A stretch of DNA of 64,000 nt from Thermoflexaceae bacterium (GCA_015075555.1 JABTUD010000001.1:1054001-1118000), one strand, 5' to 3'. Shown: positions 52,523 to 61,008, counted from the first letter of the stretch. Numbers and translations: made by a program. The notes: a model not told the origin generated them from the letters alone.

Positions 52523-53515
52523 CTACCTGGGGAGGAACTCGTTGGTGAAAGCGGCGGTCACGTCGATGGATTTTGATGTGAGGCCGGACTCGCGCAGGAA
52601 CTTCTCGAATCCTTCCCAGACCCCCCGATCCTGGAGTCCCCACTGCCGGCCGCTGTCAACGAAGTGCGTGGACATGTAGGCGGAGCTCTTCGCGACGAGG
52701 TCCCTGTCGAGCTCGGGGGCCCCCTTCAGGAGGGCGTTGCCGGCCTCAGCCGGGTTCGAGATCGCGTAATTGTACCCCTTCGCCGTAGCCTCCATGAACT
52801 TGCGTACCGTCGCCGGGTGCTCCTTGAGCATCTTCTCGCTGGTGATGAACAGGGGCGTGTACCAGTCGGGTATGCAGCCGAGATAGTCGACGAACTTGAT
52901 GGTGGTGACTTCCTTCCTCTCCACTTCCCGCGCGCGGATGACATCCCACGATTCGAAGACCCAGGCAAAATCGAAGCGGTCCTGCTCCATGCCAACGAGG
53001 TAGTCGACGTTGCCAACCTCGACGAATTTGACCTTGCTGGCGTCGCCGCCATCGCACGAGACAAGCCGGTTGATGAGCGCGATCTCAAGGGGGCCGCCAA
53101 AGCCGCCATAGGTCTTGCCGGCGAGGTCCTTCGGCCTGGTGACGCCCTCGCGGGAGAGCATCATGAGGCTTGAATCGTTGTGCTGAAGAATGGCGCCGAT
53201 GGATACGATTGGGACGCCTTCGGCGCGAGCGGGGATGACGGACTCCTGGATGGAGATACCGAAATCGGCATTCCCGGCGGCCACAACCTGCTCGACGCCA
53301 CCCGTGGCCGGCTCAACGATCTTCACCCTGAGCCCGGCAGCTTCGTACCAGCCTTTCTCGATGGCCGCGTAGATGCCGTTGTGGTGCGTGTTAGGGGTCC
53401 AGTTGAGCATGAGCGTGACTTCCTGCAGACCGCCGTCATCTTCCTCGCCGCAGGACAGGCCGGCCAGGAGCAGGACCGGGGCCAGCAGGACAGGCGCCAT
53501 GGCGCGGAGCTTCAT
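52523..53515 (-). CDS. thiY: NMT1/THI5-like substrate-binding lipoprotein (ThiY-like)
   Basis: 330 residues. A lipobox (LLLAGLSC) is followed by GEEDD. The Thi5/NMT1 fold shows VTLMLNWTPNTHHNGIYAAIEKGWYEAAGLRVKIVEPATGG, the classic pyrimidine-precursor signature, then GNADFGISIQESVIPARAEGVPIVSIGAILQHNDSS. It binds HMP or formyl-aminopyrimidine outside the membrane. Its ATG overlaps the permease stop by 4 nt. Confidence 0.93.
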   Translation of the reverse strand: MKLRAMAPVLLAPVLLLAGLSCGEEDDGGLQEVTLMLNWTPNTHHNGIYAAIEKGWYEAAGLRVKIVEPATGGVEQVVAAGNADFGISIQESVIPARAEGVPIVSIGAILQHNDSSLMMLSREGVTRPKDLAGKTYGGFGGPLEIALINRLVSCDGGDASKVKFVEVGNVDYLVGMEQDRFDFAWVFESWDVIRAREVERKEVTTIKFVDYLGCIPDWYTPLFITSEKMLKEHPATVRKFMEATAKGYNYAISNPAEAGNALLKGAPELDRDLVAKSSAYMSTHFVDSGRQWGLQDRGVWEGFEKFLRESGLTSKSIDVTAAFTNEFLPR

Positions 53516-54318
53516 GATTCGGACTCCTCTTCGTGTGCGTACATCCAGGGCAAGGCAAGCCTGGAGAGGACATGGACGGCGGCGAAAAGCGCGACGCTCG
53601 CGAAGGCGACGAAGGCAACGGCAACGAAAATCTGGTCAACGCGGAAGGCGCGCTGCGAGCGCGTGATGAAGAGGCCCAGCCCCGAGCTTGCACCGACCCA
53701 TTCCCCGATGACGGCGCCCGCGACGGCATAGGCGGCGGCGATCTTCAGGCCAGCGAAAAACGCCGGCAGGGCGGCCGGGAAGAGCACGTAGCGCAGAACC
53801 TGGAGGCGGCCGGCGCCCATGGACCGCACGAGGCCCACCATCTCGCGGTCGGCGCCTGTGAGGGCATCGGCGGTGCTGACGGCGATGGGGAAGAAGGCAA
53901 TCAGGGCGACTACGACGATCTTGGGGGTCATGCCGAAGCCAAACCAGGCGATGAGGAGCGGTGCGAGCACGACCATGGGGATGGTCTGCGAGATTACGAG
54001 GAGGGGATAGAGGACACGTCGCAGGAGCGGCATCGCGGAAAGGAGTGCCGCCAGCGTCACCCCGATACCTGCTCCGATCGTGAGACCGAGGAGCGCTTCG
54101 ACCAGGGTTGTGCGGGCGTGACCGGGGATCTGGCTACGAACATCGAGAAAGGCGCTCCAGACGCGCGAGGGCGCGGGAAGGATGTACGGCTTGGTATCGA
54201 AGGCGCGAACCCACGCCTCCCAGCCTGCAATGAGCAGGATGAGCAGGAGCGCCGCGGGCAGGTACTCCCGGGCGGCAGATGCCGCTTTGCGCGGGGTGCG
54301 GAAGAAGGCCGCAAGCAC
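53512..54318 (-). CDS. thiX: ABC permease of the thiamine-precursor transporter (ThiX-like)
   Basis: 268 residues with six hydrophobic helices and the binding-protein-dependent permease loop ADALTGADREMVGLVRSMGAGRLQVLRYVLFPAALPAFFAGLKIAAAYAVAGAVIGEW (EAA-type, about 145-205). Same family as SsuC/TauC/ThiX. It follows the MTH1187 gene by 5 nt. Confidence 0.92.
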   Translation of the reverse strand: MLAAFFRTPRKAASAAREYLPAALLLILLIAGWEAWVRAFDTKPYILPAPSRVWSAFLDVRSQIPGHARTTLVEALLGLTIGAGIGVTLAALLSAMPLLRRVLYPLLVISQTIPMVVLAPLLIAWFGFGMTPKIVVVALIAFFPIAVSTADALTGADREMVGLVRSMGAGRLQVLRYVLFPAALPAFFAGLKIAAAYAVAGAVIGEWVGASSGLGLFITRSQRAFRVDQIFVAVAFVAFASVALFAAVHVLSRLALPWMYAHEEESES

Positions 54319-54323
54319 AGGAG

Positions 54324-54614
54324 CTACCTGAACTTCGCCGTAAGGCCGTCCATTGTTGGAGCGCCCTCGCCGGTCGCCTGTTCCACCTTGATGATGGTGA
54401 CAACCGACCGCGCGCCAGCTTCGAGGCAGGCTTCATGAACGCGCCTCAGGACTGGCCAGCACTGATCGGGGGCGCCTTCGAAGGTGGTGCCAAGCGCCGA
54501 GACTTCGTAGCGGAGGCCTGATTCCTGGATGACGCCGATGGCGGCTTCGATGTAGGCCCATGGTTCGGAAGGCGTTCCTGGCGGGCTGGCGAGGCACTGG
54601 ACCTCGACGATCAT
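54324..54614 (-). CDS. MTH1187/YkoF-type thiamine-binding protein
   Basis: 96 residues from the ATG at 54614. IVEVQCLASPPGTPSEPWAYIEAAIGVIQESGLRYEVSALGTTFEGAPDQCWPVLRRVHEACLEAGARSVVTIIKVEQA matches the MTH1187 ferredoxin-like family, whose YkoF relatives bind thiamine. It is the first gene after the TPP riboswitch and the first of four genes in the operon. A cytoplasmic thiamine-sensing or binding role is plausible. Confidence 0.9.
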   Translation of the reverse strand: MIVEVQCLASPPGTPSEPWAYIEAAIGVIQESGLRYEVSALGTTFEGAPDQCWPVLRRVHEACLEAGARSVVTIIKVEQATGEGAPTMDGLTAKFR

Positions 54615-54724
54615 GGCGCCACCGCCGGGACGGACGGGCGTTGAACAGTAGTGCGGAGATACGGATGCGGCAAGGTGTTGCGCTTTCCGCCGCCCGGGAG
54701 CTGGGAGCCTGGGGTTCCGGGCAA

Positions 54725-54749
54725 GAAAAAAGCCCGGAAAGCCCGGACT
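54725..54749 (-). terminator. Intrinsic terminator of the TPP riboswitch
   Basis: On the minus strand AGTCCGG, 5-nt loop, CCGGGCT (one G-U pair) followed by TTTTTT. It lies between the aptamer and the MTH1187 gene, so thiamine pyrophosphate probably causes early termination. Confidence 0.85.
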
Positions 54750-54770
54750 CGAAAGAAGCTCTCGTGGTCC

Positions 54771-54848
54771 GACCGCTTTCCTACGCACGCATCAACGTGG
54801 TCAGGTTCAAGGGGTTTGATCTCAGCCCGAAGGCACCCCCAGCGATCC
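54771..54848 (-). promoter_or_regulatory. TPP (THI-box) riboswitch
   Basis: The minus strand reads CTGGGGGTGCC, then GGGCTGAGATCAAACCC, TTGAACCTGACCACGTT and GATGCGTGCGTAGGAAAGCGG. The GGGGTGCC, CTGAGA, ACCC-GAACCTGA and GCGTAGGGAAG-type blocks of the TPP aptamer are all present in order. It controls the thiamine-precursor ABC operon. Confidence 0.95.
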
Positions 54849-54907
54849 CGAACAGCTATTTGGTTGTCAGGGGAGAGGCTACACCGGGGGAGGTGGCGCC
54901 GCAATGG

Positions 54908-54936
54908 GCAAAAAGAAACCGCCCTCGAGGCGGTTC
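54908..54936 (-). terminator. Intrinsic terminator of the 5S rRNA gene
   Basis: On the minus strand AACCGCC, 5 nt, GGCGGTT followed by TCTTTTT. It starts 11 nt after the 5S 3' end. Confidence 0.85.
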
Positions 54937-54946
54937 GATTTATTGA

Positions 54947-55060
54947 CCGGCGGCGGCCTATTTTCCCACCCGGTTGCCCGGGCAGTATCGTCAGCGCTGA
55001 GGCGTTTCACTTCCGTGTTCGGGATGGGAACGGGTGGGACCACCTCGCTCTAGCCACCAG
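54947..55060 (-). rRNA. rrf: 5S ribosomal RNA, isolated gene
   Basis: About 114 nt. The minus strand has the conserved loops CCACCCGTTCCCATCCCGAACACGGAAG-type (written here in part: CCCATCCCGAACACGGAAGT) and GAUACUG-like loop E region (ACGATACTGCCCGGGCAACCGGGTGGGA). The 5' CTGGTGGC pairs fully with the 3' GCCGCCGG to form helix I. Ends are set by that helix. No 16S or 23S rRNA is in the window, so this gene is unlinked. It has its own promoter and terminator. Confidence 0.95.
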
Positions 55061-55067
55061 AGCCTTC

Positions 55068-55096
55068 AGTATGGAAGACCGGCAGCGAAGGATCAA
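55068..55096 (-). promoter_or_regulatory. Promoter of the 5S rRNA gene
   Basis: Minus strand: TTGATC (55091-55096), 17-bp spacer, CATACT (55068-55073), then 7 nt to the 5S 5' end at 55060. Confidence 0.75.
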
Positions 55097-55131
55097 GCGA
55101 ACGCCCGTCTGCCGGATTGCGCCTGGCGAGC

Positions 55132-56286
55132 TTAGATGCCGGCGCCCGCGCCGATGGCTTTGCCGATGGCGAAGGTGAGGGCGGCGGCGGCAAGGCCGAA
55201 GCCGAGCATCCTGGCGCCTGAAAAGAGCATTCCCCGTCCTGTGAACAGCGTGATGGCAGCGCCAACTGTGAAGAGACCGGCTCCGCAGAGAGCGGCGCTG
55301 GCAGCGATCCCGGGGGCGCCACCGACGACGAACCAGGGGAGAACGGGCAGAATGGCGCCACCACCAAAGGTCAGGAACGATGTGCCCGCGGCGACCCAGG
55401 GGTTGCCAGCTTCTTCCCGCGACATGCCCAGCTCTTCGCGAACCAGGGTATCGAGGGCGGTCTCGGGATTGGAGAGGATCTGGCGGGCGGTGCGCCGGGC
55501 GTCTTCACGCGAGAGCCCCTTTGCCTGGTAGATGAGCGTCAGCTCTTCCTCTTCTTCTTCGGGGTCAAGTTCAAGTTCCTGGCGCTCAATCTCCATCTGG
55601 CGCTCGAAAGCCTCGGTGCTGCTGCGGACGCTGATCCATTCGCCAAGGGCCATGCTCAGCGACCCGGCGAGCAGCCCGGCGATGCCCGCGAGAATGACGA
55701 CATCGCGGCCGGGGCTGGCGCCGGCGATTCCCATTACGAGGCTGAGGTTCGAAACGAGCCCATCGTTGGCGCCGAGAACGGCCGCGCGAAGGGCGTTCCC
55801 GGTGGCGCCGCGATGGCGGCCCTCGATGCGCGCGATATCGACGGGGCCGCTGCGCCGGTCGCGGCCTGTGCGGGAGATCTCGCGGAAGACGCGGGCATGG
55901 GAGCGTTCGTCGGCCGGGAGGTGCTCGGCGATCGCCTCGGGCTGGTCGTCGTACATGCCCATTGCGCCCGCTTCCATCTGGGCCACAACGGGGGCAACCA
56001 GCGCCGCGCCGAATCGGCGGGCGATGAAGCCGAGCACCCTGACACGAAGGGAAGGGCGGTAATCCGGGACGCGTTCCCCGGCCTCTTCGAGCTTCGAACG
56101 CCAGAGTGCCAGGTGCCGGTCCTCGCTGGCGGCGAGCCGCTCATAGATGTCGCGCAGGTGGGGGTCGGGCTCGGCCTGGGCCAGGTACCGGTAGAGAGCG
56201 GCCCCATCTACCTCATCGCGGAAGTTGGAGCGAAAGCGCTTGATGTCGTCGCGGGAGAAGGCAGCGGGGAGCCGGCTACGAGTCAC
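55132..56286 (-). CDS. Ferritin-like domain fused to VIT1/CCC1 membrane transporter (MbfA/EvIT-like)
   Basis: 384 residues from the GTG at 56286 (TACACT 8 nt upstream). The N-terminal ferritin-like four-helix domain (about 15-140) holds Glu/His ligands in RDEVDGAALYRYLAQAEPD, AASEDRHLALWRSKLEE and ADERSHARVFREI. The C-terminal VIT1 domain has ANDGLVSNLSLVMGIAGA and GSLSMALGEWISVRS, an acidic helix (DPEEEEEEL) and four further helices. It exports or sequesters iron or manganese. Confidence 0.93.
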   Translation of the reverse strand: MTRSRLPAAFSRDDIKRFRSNFRDEVDGAALYRYLAQAEPDPHLRDIYERLAASEDRHLALWRSKLEEAGERVPDYRPSLRVRVLGFIARRFGAALVAPVVAQMEAGAMGMYDDQPEAIAEHLPADERSHARVFREISRTGRDRRSGPVDIARIEGRHRGATGNALRAAVLGANDGLVSNLSLVMGIAGASPGRDVVILAGIAGLLAGSLSMALGEWISVRSSTEAFERQMEIERQELELDPEEEEEELTLIYQAKGLSREDARRTARQILSNPETALDTLVREELGMSREEAGNPWVAAGTSFLTFGGGAILPVLPWFVVGGAPGIAASAALCGAGLFTVGAAITLFTGRGMLFSGARMLGFGLAAAALTFAIGKAIGAGAGI

Positions 56287-56365
56287 AGCTCCCAAGTGTA
56301 GGGCACCCGGGCCCGGCCGGTCAGGACCCCGGTCCCGCGCGGGTTACAACGGCAGGGTCAGCACC

Positions 56366-56641
56366 TCAGGCGGCGCGATTTCGCCGTGCCTCGAGGGCGG
56401 CAATCTGTTCGCGCAGGCGGCGAATGCGGCGCAGGCGATGGCTCGAAATCACGAGGCCGGCATCATCGAGCAGTACTGGCCCGTCACAGCGGGCACACCG
56501 GATGGGGGCTGCCGGGTCGGCCGGGGGAGCATGCCGTTCCGACGTGAAGCCGCTGAAAGTCAGCGGCGCTCCGCTGGGGCCAACCCACTGGCCCGAGATG
56601 TACCCGCAGTGCAGGCACTTCACATCGCCCTTCACAAGCAT
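56366..56641 (-). CDS. Small zinc-ribbon protein
   Basis: 91 residues from the ATG at 56641, with GGAGG 9 nt upstream. Two CxxC pairs (KCLHCGY and RCARCDGP) form a zinc ribbon, followed by a basic coiled helix (SSHRLRRIRRLREQIAALEARRNR). Family unknown; nucleic-acid binding is plausible. Confidence 0.7.
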   Translation of the reverse strand: MLVKGDVKCLHCGYISGQWVGPSGAPLTFSGFTSERHAPPADPAAPIRCARCDGPVLLDDAGLVISSHRLRRIRRLREQIAALEARRNRAA

Positions 56642-56831
56642 GGCTGCCAACCTCCGGCGCGAGTATGCGACTGGCATTCGCGGCGTCGCATAGGGAGAAG
56701 CACCTATTGGGGGCGCCAAAACACCAGACGTTTCGCGGGGGCATCCCGCAGGCACGCGCCTTTCACCTGTAGTAACGGCAGATCAGCCGAAAAGGTGAAC
56801 GTACCGGCCTGAGAGGACTGTGGCGGTGGAT

Positions 56832-57668
56832 TCAGGAACGCGCGATTGAATCGATTCGAAACTGGATTGTCCCCGAAGGGACGTTGACGGAAACATCGTC
56901 GCCGGGGCGCCGGCCGAGAAGGACCTTACCTACCGGGGATTCCACTGAGATCTTCTTCTCGGCAGGGTTGGCTTCACGAGCGCCGACAAGGCGGTAGGTC
57001 TCCTGCGTCCCGGTGTCGACCCTGGTAACGGTGACCACTGAACCGATGGCGGAGCGGTCATCGGCGGCAGGCGCTTCCTGGACGATGACAGCATGCTTGA
57101 GGGTGGCCTCGATGGCCTTGACTCGCTGCTCATTGAAGGCGAGCGCTTCGCGTGCGGCCTCCAGGGGGGCGTTTTCGCGGAAGTCCTTGTCTTCCCGGGC
57201 ATGGGCCACGGCCGCCACGAGCTCGGGGGTGCGGGCGCGCAGGCCGGTAAGCTCGGCGGAGAGGGCCTCATAGCCTTCGCGGGTCATTTCGACCCTGTTG
57301 TCCTCGTCGGTGATGGTGCGCGATGCGCCCGGGGAGGCACGGCCCGGCAGCTTGCGGACGCGAATATGCACACCGTAGTTCTGGGCTGTGTAGCTGCGCT
57401 TCTTCAAGAACTGGAACCACTGCTTGAGCGCGGCGACACGATCGCCTGCAGACGGGTCGGAGACCTTGATCTGGGCTTCAGCGTAGGATTCGATGCGGGC
57501 GCTGGTCAGCGAGGCGACGTAGGTTTGCTCGCCGGCGTGCTCGACGTACTTCCGGACGTAGACAGAGTGGGTTATGCGGACTTCGGGCTTCAGGGAGTTG
57601 ATGTACTCGGTGAGCGCCTCGCCGAGTGTGATGGACGAGGCCTGCTCGGTAGCTGAGTCATGACTCAT
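56832..57668 (-). CDS. GreA-like elongation factor fused to a recombinase-type core-binding domain
   Basis: 278 residues. Residues about 13-110 look like the SAM-like core-binding domain of tyrosine recombinases (LTEYINSLKPEVRITHSVYVRKYV, AALKQWFQFLKKRSYTAQN). From about 127 the protein is GreA-like: EMTREGYEALSAELTGL, the coiled-coil tip DFRENAPLEAA, which keeps the Asp and Glu needed for transcript cleavage, and an FKBP-like C-terminal domain (GSVVTVTRVDTGTQETYRLVG). TAAGCT 6 nt before the ATG. Normal GreA is about 158 residues. Confidence 0.85.
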   Translation of the reverse strand: MSHDSATEQASSITLGEALTEYINSLKPEVRITHSVYVRKYVEHAGEQTYVASLTSARIESYAEAQIKVSDPSAGDRVAALKQWFQFLKKRSYTAQNYGVHIRVRKLPGRASPGASRTITDEDNRVEMTREGYEALSAELTGLRARTPELVAAVAHAREDKDFRENAPLEAAREALAFNEQRVKAIEATLKHAVIVQEAPAADDRSAIGSVVTVTRVDTGTQETYRLVGAREANPAEKKISVESPVGKVLLGRRPGDDVSVNVPSGTIQFRIDSIARS

Positions 57669-57715
57669 GAGCTTAGCTTAGCACCTCCGGGCCGAATGCG
57701 CCCAGTGAGGCGACG

Positions 57716-58432
57716 ATGACTCCTGCGGCACTCGCATGGGAGGCGCTCCCTGGATTGTTTCCCGGGTTCGAGGAGCCGGGGCGCTGGCTCCCGCTGCTGA
57801 AGAGACACGCGGCGCTTATCGATGAAGCGGCAGCAAGGGTGAGGGTTACGGCGGTAGAGGCAGCCGAGGCGGTCAGGCGGCAGTACGCGGAGTCGCTGGA
57901 GTTGTTGCGGATAGCGGAGCTCGAGGGGCCGGCGGAGCGGCTGGCGGACGTGGGCAGCGGCGGCGGGTTCCCTGGCCTGGTGACCGCCATCGTCCGGCCA
58001 GGAATGGCGGTGGACCTGGTTGAACCGCTGAAGAAGAGGGCGATGCTCCTGGTCCAGGCAGCGGCCGAGCTGGGGCTGACGAATGTGACGGTGCACGCGG
58101 AGCGCGCCGAGGAATGCGGGCGCGGGGCGCTTCGCGATCGTGCCGGGGTGGTGACGGCGCGGGCGGTGGCAGAAATGCGGGTGCTGTTGGAGTACACTGC
58201 ACCGCTGGCGGCCCCGGGGGGGCTCATTGTGCTGCCGAAGGGGAGCAATCTGCAGGTGGAACTGGCTGCGGCTGGCAGAGCACTGGAAGCGCTCGACTGC
58301 GAGGTGGCGGCCATCCATCGTATGCGGGCCGGGATAAGCGAATCGCTCTCCGTGGTGCTGGTGCGGAAGAGGGGGAGCACGCCCGGCCAGTATCCACGCC
58401 GGGCAGGGATGCCGGGCAAACGGCCGCTCTGA
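57716..58432 (+). CDS. rsmG: 16S rRNA (guanine527-N7)-methyltransferase RsmG
   Basis: 238 residues. SAM motif I ADVGSGGGFPGLVTAI (about 78-93), VEPLKKRAMLL, ARAVAEMRVLLEYTAPLAAPGG, and the family end signature YPRRAGMPGKRPL. It is transcribed divergently from the GreA fusion. Confidence 0.95.
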   Translation: MTPAALAWEALPGLFPGFEEPGRWLPLLKRHAALIDEAAARVRVTAVEAAEAVRRQYAESLELLRIAELEGPAERLADVGSGGGFPGLVTAIVRPGMAVDLVEPLKKRAMLLVQAAAELGLTNVTVHAERAEECGRGALRDRAGVVTARAVAEMRVLLEYTAPLAAPGGLIVLPKGSNLQVELAAAGRALEALDCEVAAIHRMRAGISESLSVVLVRKRGSTPGQYPRRAGMPGKRPL

Positions 58433-58484
58433 GACGGGTGGAAGGCGGAAGAACCGCTGAAACGCATACGCGCTTATTCCACTC

Positions 58485-58596
58485 TTGCAAAGCTGTGCTA
58501 TAGTGCGCGCGACAACCGGGAACGAAGATGGTCCCGGGGGCTGGCATGCGCCCCGGGTTGGCTCTCAAGAGTCCCGGCGAACCTGCAGGAGGCAGC
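58485..58596 (+). promoter_or_regulatory. Promoter and structured leader of the Yip1-like gene
   Basis: A -10 TATAGT (58499-58504) has TTCCAC 16 bp upstream. About 85 nt of leader follow, with a GGTCCCGGGGGC / GCCCCGGG-type hairpin and then AGGAGG. Whether the hairpin regulates is unknown. Confidence 0.5.
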
Positions 58597-59244
58597 ATGG
58601 ACCCGAACCTGGTAATCAACCGGATTGTGCGCCTGGCGAAGCTCGATACAACGGTGTTCGACGAGGTGCGCGACGACGAGCGGGAACTTGTGCCCGCAAT
58701 TGCGGTGGCGGTCATTGCCACGCTCATCTCGGCGATCGGCGCGTGGCTCTACCTGCTGTTCAAGGCGCCAGACGGAGTCGAAATCGATTTCGGCAACGTG
58801 TTCGTGAAGGAGATCCTGCTGGGGTCTGTCTTCTCGATCGTGCTCTGGGGCGTCTGGGTTGGCGTTGTCTATGTCGTGCTGGTGCAGTTCTACCGCGAAC
58901 AGGCCGACATGCAGAGCCTTCTGCGGACGATGGGCTACGCTGCCTTCCCGCTGAGCCTCTCGATCCTGATGCTGATCACGCCCATGGGGCTCGGCGTGGG
59001 GATGACGGCGATGGTGCTCTGGTTCGTGATGAGCACCTACGCGATCCAGGCGACCACGTCGGCATCCTCCGATCACGTCGTAATGGCGAACGCCCTCGGC
59101 TTCCTCGTGTTCGCGATTGTGCTCTCGTTCCTTGCCGACCAGAGCGGCATGGCCCCGGGCGTCTGGATCTTCTCGGGCGACGCCGTGGGCGAGGGCGAGT
59201 TCTACAAGATCGACCTCGGTGGGCTGGAAGACCTGTTCAAGTAA
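58597..59244 (+). CDS. Yip1-domain-like multi-pass membrane protein
   Basis: 215 residues from the ATG at 58597 (AGGAGG upstream). About 25 polar residues (INRIVRLAKLDTTVFDEVRDDE) precede five hydrophobic helices (IAVAVIATLISAIGAWLYLL to FLVFAIVLSFLA). The start and helix pattern resemble Yip1/DUF1282-type proteins. Function unknown. Confidence 0.75.
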   Translation: MDPNLVINRIVRLAKLDTTVFDEVRDDERELVPAIAVAVIATLISAIGAWLYLLFKAPDGVEIDFGNVFVKEILLGSVFSIVLWGVWVGVVYVVLVQFYREQADMQSLLRTMGYAAFPLSLSILMLITPMGLGVGMTAMVLWFVMSTYAIQATTSASSDHVVMANALGFLVFAIVLSFLADQSGMAPGVWIFSGDAVGEGEFYKIDLGGLEDLFK

Positions 59245-59271
59245 GGCATAGCGGGCCGGTCCCGCGGGAAG

Positions 59272-59315
59272 AGACAGGCGGAGCTGCCCCCGGCGGGGGT
59301 TGGCTTCGCCTGTCT
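59272..59315 (+). terminator. Possible terminator after the Yip1-like gene
   Basis: AGACAGGCG and CGCCTGTCT form a 9-bp stem enclosing a second GC hairpin; a short TGTCTG follows. Placement between two genes supports it. Confidence 0.45.
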
Positions 59316-59368
59316 GTCTGACCTGGCTTTCCCGGTATGTGGTGCGCTCTTAGGCTTTGCGTCCACAC

Positions 59369-60592
59369 GTGAACGCCGCCCCCTCATCACCCTATCGCCG
59401 CAACGTCCCCCTCTACTACGGTTTCGTTTTCCTGATGAACTTCGCCCTCTGGGGCGGCATCTGGATCAAGTACCTGGTGGAAGAACGCGAGCTGGAACTG
59501 AAGTGGATCCTGCTGATGGATCTGCCGTTCTGGCTGCTGGTAGCCGCGTTGCAGGCGCCGACGGGCGCGCTGGCCGACCACATTGGGCGGAAGCGGATGA
59601 TGGCCATCGCCGGGGGGTTGTTCGGCCTGACGATCCTCGGCTTTGGCTTCACGACCAACTACTGGATGCTGTTCTTTGACTACATCCTCTGGGCCTTTGC
59701 GATGGCGGCCCAATCGGGTGCGGATTCGGCCCTGCTGTACGACTCCCTGAAGCAAGATGGGCAGGAAGGGCGTTTCCAGAAGCTGGCTGGGAGGGGATTC
59801 GGCCTTCAGTTGACGGCGGCGATGTTCGGGGTGGTGCTGGGTGCATTCGTGGCCAGCTGGACGAGCCTGGCCTTCACGGTACAGATGAGCGCGCTCGGGC
59901 CCTTCCTTGCGATTGGCTGTGCGCTGGCAATGCGCGAACCGCCGATCGAGCGGGCTGAGCGGAACTACTGGCGGAACCTGGGCAATGCTTTCTCGTTCGC
60001 GTGGTCGACGCCTTCGGTGCGCTACACGCTGCTCATCGGGGCGGTGTTGCTGACCGGCGTGTTTGGGCCGGTGGTGCTGGTTCAGCCCTTCCTCATTGAG
60101 CACGAGGTGAGCACCGAACTGTTCGGGGTGCTGCAGGCGCCCCTCAGGGCGACGACCGTTGTGGGCGCGCTCCTGGCATTCCGCATCGGCGGGATGCTCG
60201 GAACGGGCCGGCTGTTGCTGGTGGCCTGCATGGGCATCATCGCAAGCTACGGGGGGCTGGCGTTGGTGGATGCGAGCCCGGCCTTCGCGTTCTTTGGCAT
60301 TTCGAGCCTGATGGCGGGGCTTTCGCGTCCTGTGATCGACGCTTATCTGAACGAGCGGATCCCCAGCGACCGGCGGGCAACGGTGCTGAGCCTGATGCAA
60401 CTCGCCTTCAGCCTGCAGGTGGCGTTCTTCGAACCTGCGCTCGGTCTGCTCACCGATGAGGTATCGATCACGAGCGCGTTTGTATTCTCGGCTGCCTACT
60501 TTGTGGTGCTGATGCCGCCGCTGCTGGTGCTTTGGAGGAGAACGCACCGGGCGTCGAGGCTTGCGAGTCAGCCTGCGGCGGCCGGGCTCTAG
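59369..60592 (+). CDS. Major facilitator superfamily transporter
   Basis: 407 residues from the GTG at 59369. About 12 helices; the MFS loop 2-3 motif appears as GALADHIGRKRMM (about 65-77). Drug or metabolite efflux is possible, but the substrate is unknown. The start codon is uncertain, since a TTG at 59357 is also in frame. Its stop overlaps the convergent dehydratase gene by 4 nt. Confidence 0.88.
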   Translation: MNAAPSSPYRRNVPLYYGFVFLMNFALWGGIWIKYLVEERELELKWILLMDLPFWLLVAALQAPTGALADHIGRKRMMAIAGGLFGLTILGFGFTTNYWMLFFDYILWAFAMAAQSGADSALLYDSLKQDGQEGRFQKLAGRGFGLQLTAAMFGVVLGAFVASWTSLAFTVQMSALGPFLAIGCALAMREPPIERAERNYWRNLGNAFSFAWSTPSVRYTLLIGAVLLTGVFGPVVLVQPFLIEHEVSTELFGVLQAPLRATTVVGALLAFRIGGMLGTGRLLLVACMGIIASYGGLALVDASPAFAFFGISSLMAGLSRPVIDAYLNERIPSDRRATVLSLMQLAFSLQVAFFEPALGLLTDEVSITSAFVFSAAYFVVLMPPLLVLWRRTHRASRLASQPAAAGL

Positions 60593-61008
60593 CGGTAGAA
60601 CTCGACCGTGGCAAATCCCCGGACGGAGGGCTCGTTGTCCTGGTTGATGACCACAAGTTCAAGGTCCGCGCGACGATGGCCGTCCTCTTCAAAGAGCCGG
60701 GCCACTCGCCCGGCGATGGTGATGGGGCGGCCGGTGATGTCGGGGCGGCGATGGGCAGCGCGCACATGGCGCACGTAGGCAGCATCGCCGAGCCATTCTT
60801 CCACGGCGCGGCAGATGAGGCCGAGCTTCATGGGCCCGGGCACCAGCGTGCCGGGCATGCCCTGGGCACGGGCCGCATCGACGTCGTAGAAGAGCGAAGG
60901 GAAGTTCCAGGTGAGGCCGCAGAAGCGGATGACGCGCATCAGGTCGGGGGTGACGGCGAGCGGGGTCATCTCATCGCCCTCGCGGAGCGATTCAAACGAG
61001 GGGGTCAT
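60589..61008 (-). CDS. MaoC-like hot-dog dehydratase
   Basis: 139 residues. DLMRVIRFCGLTWNFPSLFYDVDAARAQGMPGTLVPGPMKLGLICRAVEEWLG is the C-terminal MaoC half; it lacks the complete D-x4-H dyad seen in bacterial MaoC. It probably pairs with the upstream hot-dog protein to form one (R)-specific hydratase or dehydratase. It overlaps that gene by 4 nt. Confidence 0.85.
   Translation of the reverse strand: MTPSFESLREGDEMTPLAVTPDLMRVIRFCGLTWNFPSLFYDVDAARAQGMPGTLVPGPMKLGLICRAVEEWLGDAAYVRHVRAAHRRPDITGRPITIAGRVARLFEEDGHRRADLELVVINQDNEPSVRGFATVEFYR

Noticed and set aside
54725-55131. tRNA genes or other rRNAs near the 5S gene
   Set aside because: No cloverleaf with a T-loop consensus and no 16S/23S-like sequence was found on either strand.
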